A stretch of DNA of 45,396 bases from Candidatus Aminicenantota bacterium (GCA_017883285.1 JADGNV010000162.1:1-45396), one strand, 5' to 3'; numbered from the stretch's first letter, positions 1-7,225 are shown. A program made the numbers and translations. The notes: generated by a model from the sequence alone, not told the origin.

Positions 1-1232
1 CAGTTGTGGCAGGGCGAGGCGACGACTTGGGCCTTGGTGCGCGCGATCTGGTCGGCCTTGATCCGCCCCGCGCTTTTGCGGCGGGGCGCGAATTCGGTCA
101 TGGACAGCTGTCCGCCCCCTCCCCCGCAGCAATAGTTGTCTTTGCGGTTGGGGGTCATTTCGACGAACCGGCGAACGGAGCGTTTCAGGATCTCGCGCTG
201 TTCCTCGATGACGCCCCCCATCCGGACGAGCTGGCAGGGATCGTGGAGCGTGACGGTCTTCGGGTTGCGGTCGGGATCGAGGCGGATCCGGCCTTCCCGG
301 AGGTCTTCGGCCACAACTTCCAAAACGCTCTTGACCTCGCGGCCGAGCTGCTCGGCCAGCCAGGCCGCGGCTTCCCAGCGGTTCGAAGCGAACCCGTGGC
401 CGCACTCCGAAAGGACGAGAGTCTTTACGTTCAATTCGTCCATGGCCTCCCTCAGCCGCCCGGCGAAAAGGGCGGCGAGGGCGTCGTCCCCGGTGAAATA
501 GGCGTAATTTGTCACGTCGAACGCCCGGGACGACAGCGTCCAACTTCTCCCGGCCGCGTGGAAGAGCTTGGCCGCGGCCGTCAGGGTCAGGGGATAGAAC
601 TTCGGCTCGCGGGGATTCACGGCATACAGGAAATCCGCCCCCGCCGCGTCCATAGGCATGCGGATCCGGGGATCGCCCGTTTCGGCGCGGAGGTCGTCCT
701 CCAGCCAGGCCGCCGTTTCGACCCAGTCCTCCCGGGTGATGCCCATGTTGTTGCCCGTCTCCCGAGCCGTGGCCACCGTGGAGTCGAGGCCGTCGGGAAC
801 GAGGCCGAGCGAAGCGAGGACGGCCCGCCCTTTGCGGATGATCGCCGGGATTTGAATGCCCATCGTGCAATTGATCATGCAGCGTCCGCAGAGCGTGCAG
901 CGGCCGTAGAGAGCGTCCGCCCATTCCCGGATTGTCGCAGCGTCCAGGCCCGGAGCGAGGCGGCGGGGACGGCCGGAGCCGGCGATCTGACGGCGGAAGA
1001 CCCGGATGATCAGGTTCAGTTTGTAGGCGGGGATGGAACGCAGGTCCCGGTCGTCGAGAAAGTAATGGCAGGATTCAGCGCAAAGTCCGCACCGGACGCA
1101 GGATTCCAGCCCGTCGGCGGATGGCGCGTCGATGATGTCGGCCAAGGTTTGGATGGCCGTCTTGAGGTCTTGGGGAGGAAGATCGCCCAGCCGCTCCGCC
1201 CAGGATCGTTTTCGCGTCGGCGTTTCTGCCAT
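1..1232 (-). CDS. DsrK/HmeD-like iron-sulfur oxidoreductase, C-terminus beyond window edge
   Basis: From the ATG at 1232 the minus strand stays open for about 410 codons and runs off the left edge, so the end of the protein is missing. Two 4Fe-4S motifs of the form CxxCxxCxxxC lie at residues 45-55 and 112-122. Two CCG (HdrD-type) blocks follow: a variant ECGHG near residue 275, then DPCQLVR and NYCCGGGGG, with PCHNC at the very edge. This order is that of DsrK, HmeD and TmcB, cytoplasmic subunits thought to pass electrons between a membrane quinol-binding partner and DsrC. The start lies 3 nt after the stop of a NarI-like membrane gene, which follows dsrC, so all three are probably one transcript. 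Other CCG-domain proteins (GlpC or LutA types) are possible, but these neighbours argue for the DsrK group. The true substrate is not shown by the sequence. Confidence 0.85.
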   Translation of the reverse strand, partial: MAETPTRKRSWAERLGDLPPQDLKTAIQTLADIIDAPSADGLESCVRCGLCAESCHYFLDDRDLRSIPAYKLNLIIRVFRRQIAGSGRPRRLAPGLDAATIREWADALYGRCTLCGRCMINCTMGIQIPAIIRKGRAVLASLGLVPDGLDSTVATARETGNNMGITREDWVETAAWLEDDLRAETGDPRIRMPMDAAGADFLYAVNPREPKFYPLTLTAAAKLFHAAGRSWTLSSRAFDVTNYAYFTGDDALAALFAGRLREAMDELNVKTLVLSECGHGFASNRWEAAAWLAEQLGREVKSVLEVVAEDLREGRIRLDPDRNPKTVTLHDPCQLVRMGGVIEEQREILKRSVRRFVEMTPNRKDNYCCGGGGGQLSMTEFAPRRKSAGRIKADQIARTKAQVVASPCHN

Positions 1233-1235
1233 GAC

Positions 1236-1865
1236 TCAGCTCGCCGACGCCGCTCCAGGCGGCAAGACGCCCCGTCTTCCCAGCAACCGGCCGAAATGGA
1301 TCCGGGAGCGGAAGAAGAAAAGGCAGTGGCGGATTTTTCCCATGGGGATATAGAGAAGCAGAATCACCGACAGGGCCATGAAGGGAACGGCCGCGCGAGC
1401 GTCGAGGGAGGCTGCCAGAGCGAACGCCAGGAACAGGTCCACCAATAGGTTGGCCGCGTAATCATCGAGCCGGCTTAAGGCGCGGGAGAGGGGCAAGGCG
1501 GCGCGCTTACTCAGGAGACCGCCCCCCGCTACGAAGCCCGTCGCCAAGCCGAGGCGGAGGAGGTGGACGATCAGGTGCGAAATGGAAAAGCCGACGGCCA
1601 GCGCCGCGAGAACGGCGAAGGCACAGAAGATGCCGGCGTGGTAGAGAATTCCGGCCAAATAAGATGCGAGATGGCGCCGGGCGCTCTCCTTTTCCCAGGG
1701 GAGAAGCCCTCTGCCCAGGGCATAAGCGATGCCCCGCCGGGCGCTTCCCCGCGCCGGTGCGCACGTTTCGGGACCCCCGAACGCCGCCGCCCATCGGGCA
1801 CGCACGGCCAAGGCTGTCAGGGAAGCCGCGCCCGCCGCGAGGACGAACCACCGAAGGAGATTCAC
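1236..1865 (-). CDS. DsrM/NarI-like membrane cytochrome b subunit
   Basis: A 209-residue protein with about five hydrophobic segments. They sit near the N-terminus (LLRWFVLAAG), around LYHAGIFCAFAVLAAL, ISHLIVHLLRLGLATGF, LLVDLFLAFALAAS and MALSVILLLYIPMGKIRH. Histidines inside or at the ends of helices (LYHAG, SHLIVHLL, KIRHC) fit heme b ligands of the nitrate reductase gamma / DsrM / TmcC family, which oxidises or reduces quinol in the membrane. I chose the GTG at 1865, 13 nt after the dsrC stop, because the helix begins right after it. A frame open further upstream would overlap dsrC. The stop is 3 nt from the DsrK-like start, so the two products are probably one membrane complex. The family is clear from topology and context; individual heme ligands are inferred. 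Confidence 0.8.
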   Translation of the reverse strand: MNLLRWFVLAAGAASLTALAVRARWAAAFGGPETCAPARGSARRGIAYALGRGLLPWEKESARRHLASYLAGILYHAGIFCAFAVLAALAVGFSISHLIVHLLRLGLATGFVAGGGLLSKRAALPLSRALSRLDDYAANLLVDLFLAFALAASLDARAAVPFMALSVILLLYIPMGKIRHCLFFFRSRIHFGRLLGRRGVLPPGAASAS

Positions 1866-1878
1866 GCAGCGTTCTCTT

Positions 1879-2199
1879 TCAAACGCATCCGTCGGGCTTG
1901 GGCAGCCCGGCGAGTTTGCAGGCCCCTTTAGCCGGCCCGGATGGGAACAGCTCATAGATCCTGCGGAGCGTGGAGTGGGTCGACTGGCAGAGATTCCGAA
2001 CCATGGGCGCGTTGCCGTGTTCGAGATAGTACCTGCGGATGAACTCGATGACTGTCCAGTGTTCCTCGGAAAGGCTCTCGATTCCCTCCTGGTCCTTGGC
2101 CAAGGCCGCGGCCACGATCCGGTCCCATTCCTCGGGCCGGTTCATGAAACCTTCTTCGTTGACATCGACGACCTTTCCGTCGGGTGATACAATGGTCAT
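1879..2199 (-). CDS. dsrC: DsrC/TusE family sulfur-carrier protein with both C-terminal cysteines
   Basis: This 106-residue protein has the usual length of the DsrC/TusE/RspA family and its conserved core (EEHWTVIEFIRRYYLE, PMVRNLC). The swinging C-terminal arm carries two cysteines, C94 and C105, ten residues apart in the segment CKLAGLPKPDGCV. TusE proteins keep only the last one. Having both is the mark of DsrC proper, which forms an intramolecular trisulfide and is a substrate of membrane DsrMK-type complexes. Here it is the first gene of an operon with a NarI-like membrane subunit and a DsrK-like protein. No dsrAB sulfite reductase, dsrJOP or tus genes are in the window. A clear ribosome site (AGGAGGAAG) precedes the ATG. 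The promoter overlaps a Fur-type palindrome at 2261-2281. Confidence 0.93.
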   Translation of the reverse strand: MTIVSPDGKVVDVNEEGFMNRPEEWDRIVAAALAKDQEGIESLSEEHWTVIEFIRRYYLEHGNAPMVRNLCQSTHSTLRRIYELFPSGPAKGACKLAGLPKPDGCV

Positions 2200-2260
2200 G
2201 GGCTTCCTCCTGGATTGACCATGGATGGGACCCCCGGGATCCCGAATTTGTATTTAATGA

Positions 2261-2281
2261 TAATGGTAATTATTTCCATTA
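2261..2281. promoter_or_regulatory. Fur-family-like palindromic operator between dsrC and the CGGC gene
   Basis: A 21-bp near-perfect palindrome: arms TAATGG and CCATTA, with inner AAT/ATT pairing, mismatched at only two symmetric positions plus the centre. The 7-1-7-like AT-rich layout resembles Fur, Zur or PerR boxes. It lies in the 170-bp divergent region, just downstream of a minus-strand TATAAT, so it would cover the dsrC start site and the -35 area of the plus-strand gene. Which metal or redox signal it reads cannot be told from the sequence. Confidence 0.55.
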
Positions 2282-2283
2282 AT

Positions 2284-2312
2284 ATTATAATTCTTTTTCA
2301 TCTAGGTGGGAA
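2284..2312 (-). promoter_or_regulatory. Candidate sigma-70 promoter of the dsrC operon
   Basis: On the minus strand a perfect -10, TATAAT, lies at 2289-2284, and a weak -35, TTCCCA, lies 17 nt upstream at 2312-2307. The inferred start near 2277 falls inside the palindrome at 2261-2281. On the plus strand a second TATAAT overlaps it at 2286-2291 and could serve the CGGC gene, so two back-to-back promoters share one AT-rich core. Confidence 0.5.
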
Positions 2313-2369
2313 GCGAGAGTGATGGATGGGAGGGAAATTCCCTCGAGGCTGTCCGAAGGAGGTCATTTC

Positions 2370-2813
2370 ATGACGCGACTCGGGATCATTATCTGCGCTC
2401 GGTATCAGAGCTGTGGCGGAGGCAAATGTTTTCGGGCCTTGAGGGAGCGGGCCGGCGCCTTCGCCCGCTATCCGAAAGAGGACCCGGTCGAGATCGTCGG
2501 CTTCTCGTATTGCGGGGGCTGTCCCGGAGGGAACATCGAATCCGTTCCCGAGGAAATGAAGAAGAACGGCGCCCAAGTCATCCATCTGGCGACCGGCCTA
2601 ATCGTCGGATATCCGCCCTGTCCCCGCATCAGAGAATTCAAGACATTCATCGAAACGCGCTACGGACTTCCGGTCGTCGTCGGGACCCACCCCATCCCGC
2701 TCAAATACATGTCCGTCCACGAGAAGCTTCCTTTCTGGAAGGACGCCCATATGGAAGACCTGGCGGCCGAGCTTTTTGCCGAGGACCGAGCCGTCATGGA
2801 AGCTTATAATTGA
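2370..2813 (+). CDS. CGGC-domain protein (putative metal or redox binding)
   Basis: A small 147-residue cytoplasmic protein with the defining C48-GG-C51 motif in FSYCGGCPGGN, and further conserved cysteines at C9, C15, C20 (CARYQSCGGGKC) and C84 (YPPCP). This pattern belongs to the CGGC family, which is proposed to bind metal but has no established reaction. A longer frame opens at 2319. I chose the ATG at 2370 because it has a strong ribosome site (GAAGGAGG) 9 nt upstream and begins at the conserved MTRLGIIICAR. It diverges from dsrC across a Fur-type palindrome, which suggests metal- or redox-linked control. No operon partner follows; the 99 nt to the next gene hold nothing recognisable. 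Confidence 0.85.
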   Translation: MTRLGIIICARYQSCGGGKCFRALRERAGAFARYPKEDPVEIVGFSYCGGCPGGNIESVPEEMKKNGAQVIHLATGLIVGYPPCPRIREFKTFIETRYGLPVVVGTHPIPLKYMSVHEKLPFWKDAHMEDLAAELFAEDRAVMEAYN

Positions 2814-2912
2814 TGCGGAGCGGCGTTACCGCTTTTCTTCTTTATCGAGATTCTGAAGGGGACATAGAGGGGGCAAAATCCGACGGGCGAGGGGAGGAGG
2901 GGAATTTCATTT

Positions 2913-3455
2913 TTATTTTTCCAGGATATAAAGAACCAAGTGTTCCAGCGGAATCGTCTTTATCTGAGAAAAGCCGGAGGAATTCCCCAGGCGGAGAACT
3001 TCGTCGGATTCCAATCGATCTTTTAGCGGAGGGCCAAAATTCTGTTCCGCATAGGACCATTCCAGCACGGCTGTCCTCACCGCACAAACACGGCGAGCTT
3101 CCTGAAGGGTCCGAAGTGGGCGTCCTGCTTCATGGAGGACAAGACCTAAAAAACATAAGTCAAAGGAATCATCGCCGAAAGGAAGGGCTTCCGAATCGGC
3201 CATCTGAAAATGGGCCTTCGGAACGAATCTTCGCGCGGATTCGAGCATCGGCTCTTGAAAGTCGATTCCGGTCACCTTCAAACCCAGGCGGACGAAGACT
3301 TCGGCGAAAACGCCGCTGCCCGTTCCAATGTCGAGGACCCGATTTATTTGATGTCCTTGAAGGCTTAAGGATACGGCCCGTTCGGTTTCCAATAAGGCCA
3401 GGCGCCGGGGATCACGCAGACGCTCGATGTCGCGAAATATTTTATCCTTACTCAT
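2913..3455 (-). CDS. Class I SAM-dependent methyltransferase (Methyltransf_11 type)
   Basis: A 180-residue protein with the standard SAM-binding order: motif I VLDIGTGSGVFAE (about residues 40-52), the acidic strand-2 end GIDFQEPMLESAR (about 63-75), motif II MADSEALPFGDDSFDLCF, and LGLVLHEAGRPLRTLQEARRV after it. This is the UbiE-like fold; the substrate cannot be read from the sequence. Its ATG overlaps the stop of the H+-ATPase gene by 4 nt (ATGA), so the two are translationally coupled and transcribed together. The coding region looks less GC-rich than its neighbours, a possible sign of later arrival. Alternatives within the superfamily (arsenite, menaquinone or small-metabolite methylation) cannot be separated. 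Confidence 0.88.
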   Translation of the reverse strand: MSKDKIFRDIERLRDPRRLALLETERAVSLSLQGHQINRVLDIGTGSGVFAEVFVRLGLKVTGIDFQEPMLESARRFVPKAHFQMADSEALPFGDDSFDLCFLGLVLHEAGRPLRTLQEARRVCAVRTAVLEWSYAEQNFGPPLKDRLESDEVLRLGNSSGFSQIKTIPLEHLVLYILEK

Positions 3456-5908
3456 GATGTGGTGTCAGATGTCTTGAGAACGAGCCGTTTGATCATCGCG
3501 ACCTTGAGGGTATCGTTCAGGCCAAGGCAGGCGATCATGGAATAGGCGAATATCGCAAACGTCTGTCCCCACGGTAAGGGCATGAGACCCGGGAGACCCA
3601 GGCGCGTCAGGATGGTGCCTGCGAGCACGTCCAGCGCGAGAGCGATCACGAGGGTTTGACTGGGCCTCGTCGTCCAGAACCGCCGGCGCTCTCTCGCGGA
3701 TACGATGGAGAACGCGGCAAAATAAAGCAAGGTCAAGAAGCTGAAGGTATAGAGGGCATTGTCGTTGAACGCTAAATCGAAGCGTGACCAGCTGATAAAC
3801 AAAAGGACGAGGGCCTCCATGACCATCGCCACGCCCAGTACCACGGACACCGTCAGGAAGCCCCCGATGTTCCAGGTCTCCGGCTTCCGGGACGGTCGAA
3901 CGTGGTCGGTGGCCAGGGCGATTTTGGCGAAGTCCGTCAGGAAGACAAGCAGCAGCATGGCAAAAGCGGAGACGACGAACTTCCCCGTGACGAGAAAGGC
4001 GATGGCCACGAAGGCGGCCTTCAGGATCGTCCGGCTGACTTTGTTGATGATCCAGGTCAAAACACGCTGGTAAATGGTCCGCCCCTGCTCGACCAAGGCG
4101 ACGATGTTCGTGAGCCCGGCTTCGGTCAGGACGACACTCGCGGCCCCTTTGGCCACGTCGGTTGCGGTGTTGACGGCGATGCCCACTTCGGCCTGGCGCA
4201 GGGCGGGCGCATCATTGACGCCGTCACCCGTCATGCCGGTAACGTGTCCCGCGGCTTGCAGGCGCTGCACCACGATGTATTTGTCCTCCGGGTACACCTC
4301 GGCGAACCCGTCAGCGTCCGCCAACAGGTCGACCACCTCGTGACCGGCCTGAGGGTCGGCAGCCTTCAAATCCGCCACGCGACGAATGTTGGCCAACCCG
4401 ACCGCTTGAGCGATCTCGCGCGCAACCGGAAGCGCGTCTCCCGTGAGCATCTTCACCCCGACTCCAAGATCGCGGAGAGCGGCGACGAGCTTTTTGGCCT
4501 CCGGCCGAGGCGGATCGTACAGCGTCACCAAGCCGACTAATTCGGGGACGTCCGTCTCTGGTCCGCGCGCCACGGCCAGCACCCGGTATCCCTTGAGTGC
4601 GGCCTCGCCGACACGAGCCTCGAGCGCTTCGATCGCCGGGGGCTGGAGACCGCAGGCCTGCGCCACGGCCCGCACGGCTCCTTTCATGACCCGCAGACGC
4701 TTTCCGTTCTGTTCAACCACGGCTTCCGTCCGCCGGCTTTGCGGATTGAACGGCTTGAAGAAGATGTTCGTGACCGCGGGGCCAGCGTCGAAAAGGCGAC
4801 GCTCTCGCGCCGCGGCCAGAAACGCCAAGTCGATCGGATCCTGGTTGGCCTCTTGTGACGCAAGCCCTCCCGCGAATAGCACGTCGGATTCCGTCCAGCC
4901 ATCGAGCGGGATCACGCCCATAATCGCCAGTTGGTTCATCGTAATCGTGCCCGTCTTGTCCACGCAGAGCACGTCCATCGTGGCGGCATCCTCGGCCGCG
5001 CTGAGGCGTGTAACCAGCACGCCTCGCTTCGCCAACTCCTTCGCGCCGACGGCCATGCTGACCGTGAACATCACCGGGAGGGCCACCGGCACCGCGCTCA
5101 TCAGCAGGACAAGCAGGAGCGGGATCATCTCGATAAGCGACGCCCCGCGGATCAGGGACATCACGACCACGATCCCCAGCAGGGCGCCGACGATGACGAA
5201 GAGCCACCGGACGAGCTGGGCCACCACCGCTTCGATATGGAGCTTGGGGCGCGCGAGCTGGACGAGCTCCGTGGTCCGGCCAAAGTAGGTCTGCGCCCCC
5301 GTCAGCATCACCACACCGTTGCCTTCCCCTTGACGGACGACGGACCCCGACGAGAGCACGTCGCCGGGCGCCTTGTCGACATCGGTCGATTCGCCGGTCA
5401 GGGCGGACTGGTCAATGCTCAAGGCTCCGGTCAAGAGTTTCAGGTCCGCCGGGATGATGTCGCCCGGACGGAGGCGGACGATATCGCCGGGGACCAGTTC
5501 CCGGGCGGGAATGATCCGCCAACTTGCCTCGCGCAACACGCGCGCGCTGACCTGCAGCCGTCGCCGCAGATTCTCGACGACGCCGGCGGCCCGGTGCTCC
5601 TGGGCGAAGCTTAGCACGGCATTGACGACCAGCAGTCCGCTCACCACGGCAAGATCGGAGTATTTCCGGAGCACCACCGACAGAATCATTATTAGCTCAA
5701 GCATCCAGGCCGATAAGCCCCAGAATTTTCCGAGGAACCGGAGGAACGGGCGCGATTTTTGTTCGGCCACTTCGTTGGGGCCGTGCACCTTCAGGCGGGC
5801 GTCAGCCTCATCGCGCGCAAGTCCCGTCTCGGGATCTACGTGGAGCGCCGCGAGAGTGTCGGCAACCGTCGCGGAGGCGATGTCGGGGCCGTTTGCGGTT
5901 GACGTCAT
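3452..5908 (-). CDS. Plasma-membrane proton-efflux P-type ATPase (P3A)
   Basis: An 818-residue ATP-driven cation pump with all P-type signatures: cation ATPase N-domain at the start, TGES in the actuator domain (about residue 170), the phosphorylated aspartate in DKTGT (about 316), and GDGVND in the hinge (about 560-565). The spacing, LTGD, and the C-terminal helix with FLTDFAKIALATDHVRPS match plasma-membrane H+-ATPases of bacteria, archaea, fungi and plants. The aspartate in FLTD falls where the proton-binding aspartate of that group lies. There is no heavy-metal N-terminal domain and no long autoinhibitory tail. The ATG at 5908 is preferred over the TTG just upstream. That ATG overlaps the stop of a 14-codon frame with a strong ribosome site. 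A methyltransferase gene overlaps the end. Role: membrane energisation or pH control (inferred). Confidence 0.92.
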   Translation of the reverse strand: MTSTANGPDIASATVADTLAALHVDPETGLARDEADARLKVHGPNEVAEQKSRPFLRFLGKFWGLSAWMLELIMILSVVLRKYSDLAVVSGLLVVNAVLSFAQEHRAAGVVENLRRRLQVSARVLREASWRIIPARELVPGDIVRLRPGDIIPADLKLLTGALSIDQSALTGESTDVDKAPGDVLSSGSVVRQGEGNGVVMLTGAQTYFGRTTELVQLARPKLHIEAVVAQLVRWLFVIVGALLGIVVVMSLIRGASLIEMIPLLLVLLMSAVPVALPVMFTVSMAVGAKELAKRGVLVTRLSAAEDAATMDVLCVDKTGTITMNQLAIMGVIPLDGWTESDVLFAGGLASQEANQDPIDLAFLAAARERRLFDAGPAVTNIFFKPFNPQSRRTEAVVEQNGKRLRVMKGAVRAVAQACGLQPPAIEALEARVGEAALKGYRVLAVARGPETDVPELVGLVTLYDPPRPEAKKLVAALRDLGVGVKMLTGDALPVAREIAQAVGLANIRRVADLKAADPQAGHEVVDLLADADGFAEVYPEDKYIVVQRLQAAGHVTGMTGDGVNDAPALRQAEVGIAVNTATDVAKGAASVVLTEAGLTNIVALVEQGRTIYQRVLTWIINKVSRTILKAAFVAIAFLVTGKFVVSAFAMLLLVFLTDFAKIALATDHVRPSRKPETWNIGGFLTVSVVLGVAMVMEALVLLFISWSRFDLAFNDNALYTFSFLTLLYFAAFSIVSARERRRFWTTRPSQTLVIALALDVLAGTILTRLGLPGLMPLPWGQTFAIFAYSMIACLGLNDTLKVAMIKRLVLKTSDTTS

Positions 5909-5952
5909 CAAGCGTGGATATCCACGCCGGAATTCGTTGTGACCGCTTGCAC
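5908..5952 (-). CDS. Candidate 14-residue leader peptide upstream of the H+-ATPase
   Basis: On the minus strand a GTG at 5952 follows GGAGG by 9 nt, the only strong ribosome site near the ATPase start. It opens a frame of 14 codons (VQAVTTNSGVDIHA) whose TGA overlaps the ATPase ATG as TGATG. The ATPase ATG itself has no good ribosome site. The arrangement looks like a coupled leader that feeds ribosomes to the pump gene. It may be chance; no regulatory codon run is visible in the peptide. Confidence 0.35.
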   Translation of the reverse strand: MQAVTTNSGVDIHA

Positions 5953-6086
5953 AGTAATTATCCTCCGATCCTTGTTACCCCGATCGTGTCTTTGCACCCA
6001 AGCGGTATGGGTTGACCGGATAAAAGATACACTTTATCTCCTGGCGTTCTGGACCACATCCCTTCCGACACGGGGCGATCCGGGGA

Positions 6087-6452
6087 TCAGCGGCAGGTGT
6101 GATGGGCGCAGGAGCCCGCGAGAGTGATCTCTTCAAGGGCGCCTTCAGAGAGCAGGCGGGCCATATCGGAAACCGTTCCCGGAACAGCCCGATAAACCTT
6201 GATGCCGGCTTCGTTGAATTTTTGAACGGCCCGGGCGCCCATGCCTCCGCAAACGACCACGTCGATGTTTCGTCCGGCTAAGGACGCCAGGGGCTGGCAC
6301 ATTCCGTGAGCATGATGCTCATGGGAATTATCGATGACCTCCCAAGCCTTCGCCTCGGCGTCAAACACCGTGAAAAAAGGCGCGCTTCCGAAATGCTCAT
6401 GGACCATAGCGCCTTGGCCGTCTTTTGTTGTTGTGGGAATACATAATTTCAT
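6087..6452 (-). CDS. NifX/NafY-like dinitrogenase iron-molybdenum cofactor family protein
   Basis: A 121-residue protein of the family that binds or carries metal-sulfur cofactors in nitrogenase assembly. Stand-alone relatives occur widely in organisms without nitrogenase and their job is not settled. Typical features are the start MKLCIPTTTKDGQGAMVHEHFGSAPFF, a histidine cluster (SHEHHAHGMCQP) near residue 42, and VVVCGGMGARAVQKFNEAGIKVYRA. It ends in a cysteine/histidine tail (CAHHTC). A longer frame reaches 6611, but the ATG at 6452 has a strong ribosome site (CAGGAGGATGAG) and starts at the conserved residues. The DUF134 regulator immediately upstream overlaps it by 4 nt. No nif structural genes are present, so a role in nitrogen fixation is not supported here. 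Confidence 0.87.
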   Translation of the reverse strand: MKLCIPTTTKDGQGAMVHEHFGSAPFFTVFDAEAKAWEVIDNSHEHHAHGMCQPLASLAGRNIDVVVCGGMGARAVQKFNEAGIKVYRAVPGTVSDMARLLSEGALEEITLAGSCAHHTCR

Positions 6453-6925
6453 TTGCTCATCCTCCTGCAAAAAGATCCGCGTCCTTTGCCGAATCCGTCC
6501 CCGCCGACCCCCGCTCCATCCCGTGGAGCCCGCTGGAAATCCCGACTCCGGCATTTCGGGCATTCCGGCGGCCGGGCCGAGCCGAAGGCTACGCTCCAAT
6601 CGTGGCGGCAATCGGCGCAGGAAAAAAGCCTTTGCCTCATTTTAACGACGCCTCCTTCGATTTTCAAAGCCTTGGCGTTCACGATCGCGTCCGCGATTTT
6701 TTTTCGCGCGGATTCGATGATATTGCCGAAGGTTTGCCGTGAAACGTCCATCCGTTTGGCCGCCTCCTCCTGGTACAAGCCGAGAAGATCCGCCAAGCGA
6801 ACGGCCTCAAACTCGTCCATCGTGAGGCGCACTTCCGGCAAATCCGCCAGGGACACTCCTCTCGGCTTGAAGTAATCCGCTTGAGGGGGTCCGCCGATCC
6901 GTCGGCATTTAAGCGGCCGGGCCAT
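6449..6925 (-). CDS. DUF134 (UPF0251) DNA-binding protein with C-terminal zinc ribbon
   Basis: A 158-residue protein starting MARPLKCRRIGGPP and carrying a sigma-70 region-4-like helix-turn-helix (LTMDEFEAVRLADLLGLYQEEAAKRMDVSRQTFGNIIESARKKIADA, about residues 35-82). This is the hallmark of DUF134. A second part has two CxxC pairs (SCADCRHDW and ECPKCRSRDF, about residues 102-127) that can form a zinc ribbon, then a glycine-rich tail. DUF134 genes are often next to NifX-like genes; here the stop overlaps the NifX-like start by 4 nt. The promoter at 7036-7064 and a perfect palindrome at 7019-7036 fit autoregulation by this protein. Regulator status is inferred from the fold and the operator; its signal is unknown. 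Confidence 0.87.
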   Translation of the reverse strand: MARPLKCRRIGGPPQADYFKPRGVSLADLPEVRLTMDEFEAVRLADLLGLYQEEAAKRMDVSRQTFGNIIESARKKIADAIVNAKALKIEGGVVKMRQRLFSCADCRHDWSVAFGSARPPECPKCRSRDFQRAPRDGAGVGGDGFGKGRGSFCRRMSK

Positions 6926-7018
6926 TTCTCACCGATAGAACCCGGCGCCTCCGGACGCCGAGGACCTTTCTCCTTCGGTTACGATCAGGATTCTCGGACG
7001 CCTGATCAGTTGATCCAA

Positions 7019-7036
7019 TATTGGCATATGCCAATA
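7019..7036. promoter_or_regulatory. Perfect 18-bp palindromic operator of the DUF134-NifX operon
   Basis: TATTGGCATATGCCAATA is a perfect palindrome. It begins at the downstream edge of the minus-strand -10 element, so a bound protein would sit on the transcription start. The DUF134 protein encoded 94 bp downstream is the obvious candidate binder. Confidence 0.65.
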
Positions 7037-7064
7037 ATATAATCTGGGGAAAGGCGCCTGTCAA
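7036..7064 (-). promoter_or_regulatory. Sigma-70 promoter of the DUF134-NifX operon
   Basis: On the minus strand a perfect -35, TTGACA (7064-7059), is followed after exactly 17 nt by TATATT (7041-7036). It points toward the DUF134 gene at 6925 with a leader of roughly 100 nt that contains the palindrome. Confidence 0.75.
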
Positions 7065-7081
7065 GTCCCCGCTGAACTGGC

Positions 7082-7225
7082 ATGAGCGGTTCGGCGCCCC
7101 GCATGAATGAGCAGATGCAGGAGCTCATGCCCAAGGTCATGGACACGCTGATGCTCCAGATGCTGCCCGACGTCGTGCTGCTCGTCGTCCCGAAGATGAT
7201 CTCGTATCTCCGCGGCCGAAATTAA
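7082..7225 (+). CDS. Methionine-rich 47-residue ORF or gene remnant
   Basis: An ATG at 7082 opens 47 codons ending in TAA at 7225. The product contains eight methionines and ends DVVLLVVPKMISYLRGRN, with the alternating pattern MQELMPKVMDTLMLQMLP before it. It has no convincing ribosome site, and an in-frame stop lies just upstream, so it may be the 3' end of a lost gene rather than a live one. It sits alone between the DUF134 promoter region and the racemase stop. I recognise no family. Confidence 0.3.
   Translation: MSGSAPRMNEQMQELMPKVMDTLMLQMLPDVVLLVVPKMISYLRGRN

Noticed and set aside
6-1448. Long plus-strand open frame of 480 codons
   Set aside because: It is antisense to the DsrK-like and membrane genes; its product has no recognisable motif, whereas the minus strand shows iron-sulfur and CCG motifs.
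6087-6925. Nitrogen-fixation locus
   Set aside because: A NifX-like protein alone next to DUF134 is common in non-fixers; no nifHDK or nifENB is present.
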